A DNA stretch of 64,000 nt from Planctomycetota bacterium (lineage in GTDB: Bacteria > Planctomycetota > JAJSAM01 > JAJVHW01). Below are positions 61,667-64,000 of the stretch, piece after piece (the first letter of the stretch is position 1; every line of letters starts with the position of its first letter). The DNA lies in NCBI GenBank assembly GCA_021776825.1, contig JAJFFG010000093.1:163828-227827 (forward strand), in the 5' to 3' direction. A model generated the notes under the pieces. That model was not told the origin of the DNA. It did not search any database and worked only from the letters and a program-made list of their open reading frames with translations. The position numbers were made by a program, and so were the translations under genes.

Positions 61667-63004
61667 CTACTGGCCCAGAATCTGGACGATCCGCGCGATC
61701 ACGGCCGGATCGGCCAGCAGGGTGAAGTGGTTGCCGGCGCCGAGGTCGGTCGAGGTGATCGCCGTACGCCACGTGGGCGTGTCCGACATGATCACGCTGC
61801 GCCACGGGACCAGCCCGTCGCCGTCGCCGTCGGCGAGCGCCGTCAGGTCGAGGTCTTCGGTGTTCCCGGAGAGCAGCGGCGTGAGATCGATCTCGTCGAC
61901 CGTGCCGATCTGGGCGCCCCCGAGCTCGTCGGAGAGCAGCGCCGTGTATCCGAGAGCGAAGAACTCGGCGTCCGGGTCCGGGCCGACGGCGTTGAGCGGC
62001 GTCAGCGGGGAGCTGAGGTCGATCGGCAGGTCGCCGAGACCGGGTACGAGGCCGCCGAACTGATCGAGCAGCTGCTGAGTCAGGCCCACACGCCCCAGGA
62101 ACGGGACCGTGATGAATGCCCACGGGTACGTCGGGTGGAACACACGCAGCACCTCGGTGGCCTCGCCCTCGCCGCCGAGCAGATTGAGCACGTCGGAGAG
62201 ACCGCCGAGGTCACCTAGGTCGGGGACCAGGCCGCCGCCGGCGTCGCCGAGCTGTCCGGTCTGGAGCGCGATGCTGACGACCTGCGCGAGGGGCGCGCCC
62301 TGGTTCGGAGTTCCGACGAGGATGGCGCGCCGCACCTTGCCGCGGCCCTTGCCGGCCAGCCACTCGCGGATCACGAGCCCGCCCATCGAGTAGCCGACGG
62401 CGTCGATCCGGGCGAATGACGACCCGCGCATCGACTTCCGCGCGACCGATTTGAGATCCTTGCCGAGATCGGTGAGCTCGCTGTCCAGGCTCGTGTAGTC
62501 GTGGACCACGAGCGTCGGCACCTTCCCGTCGAGGGTGTACGCGCCACCCGTGGCTAGGTTCAGCGCGAGCGCGAACACGTCGCTCCCGCCGGGGGCGAGC
62601 TCGTTGCCGAGACCGGGCACGATCACGACCGGCACGGCCACCGTCTGCTGCACCACCTGCTCGACGCTGGCACCGTCGCGCTCCTCGACGATCGCGGTCA
62701 CGTCGAACGTGAGCGGACCGTCGAGCTTGCGCAGCTTGAAGCGCTTGGCGTCGATCTTGAACCGAGCCCGCTTGGTGCCCGCCTTGCGCACGCGCTTGCG
62801 GAACCGCACGGTGCGACCGTTGACGTTGCCCTCGATCCGGATCTCACCGCGACCGCCGAGCGTGGCCTCGACCTCGATGTCCAGACGGCGGTTCTTGCGG
62901 ACCTCCGTCTCCAGACGGTCGATGCCGGGATCGGCGAGTGCGAGACCGGCTGTGGCGACCAGCGCCATCGCAGCCATCCAGAGGCAACGTGTGGGGTGTC
63001 TCAT
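61667..63004 (-). CDS. secreted alpha/beta-hydrolase (lipase-like)
   Basis: The 445-aa protein has a signal peptide (LWMAAMALVATAGLALA). After a charged beta domain (about 30-120), VPVVIVPGLGNELAPGG opens the hydrolase fold; the nucleophile is Ser206 in GYSMGGLVIREWLAG, Asp comes from GDGDGLVPWRS and His from GAGNHFTLLADP. This is the lecithin:cholesterol-acyltransferase-like/PGAP1-like lipase arrangement, so it probably cleaves lipid or acyl esters outside the cytoplasm. Its ATG overlaps the stop of the DinB-like gene (ATGA), so the pair is translationally coupled. Confidence 0.87.
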   Translation of the reverse strand: MRHPTRCLWMAAMALVATAGLALADPGIDRLETEVRKNRRLDIEVEATLGGRGEIRIEGNVNGRTVRFRKRVRKAGTKRARFKIDAKRFKLRKLDGPLTFDVTAIVEERDGASVEQVVQQTVAVPVVIVPGLGNELAPGGSDVFALALNLATGGAYTLDGKVPTLVVHDYTSLDSELTDLGKDLKSVARKSMRGSSFARIDAVGYSMGGLVIREWLAGKGRGKVRRAILVGTPNQGAPLAQVVSIALQTGQLGDAGGGLVPDLGDLGGLSDVLNLLGGEGEATEVLRVFHPTYPWAFITVPFLGRVGLTQQLLDQFGGLVPGLGDLPIDLSSPLTPLNAVGPDPDAEFFALGYTALLSDELGGAQIGTVDEIDLTPLLSGNTEDLDLTALADGDGDGLVPWRSVIMSDTPTWRTAITSTDLGAGNHFTLLADPAVIARIVQILGQ

Positions 63005-63510
63005 CCGAGGTCGCGCTCCCGCGAGTTCATGGCCAGGATCTCGATCTGTCGCACGTGGTCAGCATCGTGCCGAGCCCATCGTCGCACGACATCCGCAAAC
63101 GTGGCGGCGCCGATGTGCGCGTGGGTGGCCTGACGCTGCCACTCCGCGGCTCCGGTGGCCTCGACGCGGGAGATGTTCTCCGCGCGCGCCGCCGCCCATT
63201 CGTCCAGCAGGTGGGACGCGCTCAGCTCCGTTGCGGTTGCATCGTCGAGCTCATGGTCCTCGACGCGCACGGGCCCGAGCGTGGGGTGGTCCTCGTCGAG
63301 GATGCGGCGGAGTCGCTCGCCGAACACCTCTCGCTCCATGTCGCGGAGGTGCAGCAGATGTTCCAGCACGGAGAGCTTCCCGACTCCGGGGCGCCGCTGC
63401 GCGTCCCGCGACTCGAGCCCTTCGCAGAGGGCGCGTACGCGGATCGGCGCCTCGCGGGCCGCGTCGAGACTCTGCCGGATGACAGTCTCCGGATCGGCGG
63501 TGTCGCTCAC
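63001..63510 (-). CDS. DinB-superfamily protein
   Basis: The 169-aa protein matches the four-helix DinB/YfiT fold: LSVLEHLLHLRDMEREVFGERL (with the first metal-type His), ENISRVEATGAAEWQRQATHAHIGAATF, and WARHDADHVRQIEIL (distal His pair). Such proteins bind a divalent metal, and some are thiol-dependent transferases. Start choice is ambiguous: GTG 63510 (used, MSDTADPETV) or ATG 63528; neither has a clear Shine-Dalgarno. It is coupled to the lipase gene and divergent from a truncated lipoprotein gene. Confidence 0.82.
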   Translation of the reverse strand: MSDTADPETVIRQSLDAAREAPIRVRALCEGLESRDAQRRPGVGKLSVLEHLLHLRDMEREVFGERLRRILDEDHPTLGPVRVEDHELDDATATELSASHLLDEWAAARAENISRVEATGAAEWQRQATHAHIGAATFADVVRRWARHDADHVRQIEILAMNSRERDLG

Positions 63511-63620
63511 GCGCGAAGCATACACCATCGTTGCGGAGGGGCACTGCCGTCCGATTCGGCCTTTCGTCCTCGCGCGCCTTCGCCCGTCTGGAAGGGCGGG
63601 GTGGGCTCGATCAGGTGCGT

Positions 63621-63626
63621 TAGGGT
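63621..63626 (+). promoter_or_regulatory. putative -10 box (TAGGGT)
   Basis: GTTAGGGTGC lies 28 nt before the lipoprotein ATG at 63655. It is a weaker variant of the TAGWCT hexamer and its assignment is tentative. Confidence 0.25.
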
Positions 63627-63654
63627 GCTCGATCGACCGCGTGAGGCCGACTCC

Positions 63655-64000
63655 ATGACCGCTCGAACCCTCCTCCATCTCCCCCACGCCGCGGCGATCG
63701 CCGCGCTGCTGCTCCTGCCGGTTGGTTGCGGCGACGCTCCCGTCCAGGCGCCGCCCGCCGACACGTCGACCGCGCCGCGCAAACGCCTCGACCCGGCTCC
63801 CGAAGCAGATTCGCCGCCGGCGGAGGTCGAGACCAAGGGGACCGTCGAGCCCGCCGTCCCGATCGAGACTGTCGCCGTCGCGCCCGCGCAGGACCCGACT
63901 CCCGCGTTGGACGAGCCGGCGGCGCCACCGCCGCCCGCGCCCCCCGCGCCGCCCGCCCCGCCCCCCCCCGCGGACCACCAGGCAGAGACCGCAACCCCCC
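63655..64000 (+). CDS. lipoprotein with Pro/Ala-rich linker (3' truncated by window)
   Basis: The first 115 residues read as a lipoprotein signal (AAAIAALLLLPVGCGD, lipobox LPVGC) followed by a Pro/Ala/Glu-rich linker (ADSPPAEVETKGTVEPAV) that becomes almost pure Pro/Ala near the window edge (PPPPAPPAPPAPPPPAD). The gene continues past 64000, so its functional domain is not visible. The antisense frames across it are composition artefacts. It is divergent from the DinB-like gene. Confidence 0.75.
   Translation, partial: MTARTLLHLPHAAAIAALLLLPVGCGDAPVQAPPADTSTAPRKRLDPAPEADSPPAEVETKGTVEPAVPIETVAVAPAQDPTPALDEPAAPPPPAPPAPPAPPPPADHQAETATP

Noticed and set aside
60797..62218. Alternative open frames across the glycine-rich gene
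   Set aside because: All frames stay open because of GGN-repeat composition; only one frame has a signal peptide and sensible C-terminal domain.
1..64000. tRNA, rRNA and CRISPR arrays
   Set aside because: I scanned for T-loop GGTTCGA contexts with flanking stems and for regularly spaced direct repeats and found none; the GGTTCGATGG in the intergenic repeats lacks any cloverleaf.
1..64000. Transposase or integrase genes
   Set aside because: None recognised; the short inverted-repeat elements are non-autonomous within this window.

Overview
The window is a GC-rich, gene-dense bacterial chromosome segment with no phage, integrative element or rRNA/tRNA signature. The tandem DUF1549/DUF1553 and DUF1501 genes (4294-7645), several very large secreted proteins built from carboxypeptidase-regulatory-like beta domains, CRTAC/FG-GAP lipoproteins, a PKD-rich protein with a C-terminal haem-binding domain, DUF3857/transglutaminase proteins and a Ser/Thr kinase fused to an AAA-type NTPase together point to a member of the Planctomycetota. 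This is an inference from gene content; no marker phylogeny was possible.

Layout. 1-3.5 kb: a secreted CAP-like protein, a TPR-like protein and citrate synthase. 3.6-8.3 kb: a DUF309 gene, the planctomycete-type DUF1549/DUF1553 + DUF1501 pair, and a small toxin-antitoxin pair whose ParE-like toxin carries an in-frame amber codon and has a short mobile element at its 3' end. 8.6-15.6 kb: an SGNH hydrolase, then a leftward run VTC-type polyphosphate polymerase - DUF4956 - HlyD-like adaptor - TolC-like lipoprotein, a secreted protein and a VOC protein. 15.7-25.7 kb: two giant carboxypeptidase-regulatory-like proteins, DUF1697, a second SGNH hydrolase and a CRTAC lipoprotein. 26-29.3 kb: a PadR regulator with its own palindromic operator and a HAAS-like/SLBB fusion, then a leftward esterase - small membrane protein - UdgB operon in which the small membrane ORF is split by an in-frame TGA. 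29.3-33.6 kb: a 1157-aa TPR/FG-GAP lipoprotein and infA (IF-1). 33.7-43.4 kb: the PKD/cytochrome protein, acetyl-CoA synthetase, a TPR membrane protein, HicBA, and an RbfA-like/RtcB operon. 43.5-55.6 kb: a third giant carboxypeptidase-regulatory-like protein and a leftward run of two DUF3857/transglutaminase-like proteins plus a lipoprotein. 55.9-64 kb: the kinase-NTPase-TPR regulator, a glycine-rich secreted protein, a secreted lipase-like hydrolase, a DinB-like protein and a truncated lipoprotein.

Non-coding structure is richer than usual. There are two roughly 90% identical copies of a 241-242 bp element with 20-bp terminal inverted repeats (8292-8532; 55615-55856, inverted), a 252-bp element with related termini (19532-19783), and three copies or fragments of a repeat bounded by 9-bp-stem hairpins whose stems covary (25.7, 32.9 and 33.0 kb). 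A TAGWCT hexamer recurs just upstream of several starts and may be the local form of the -10 box.

Most genes encode cell-envelope or secreted functions; the housekeeping set is gltA, acs, infA, an RbfA-like gene and rtcB. The observations I rate highest are the in-frame TGA where I recall a conserved Cys in the small membrane protein, the polyphosphate polymerase/efflux gene cluster, and the short mobile elements.
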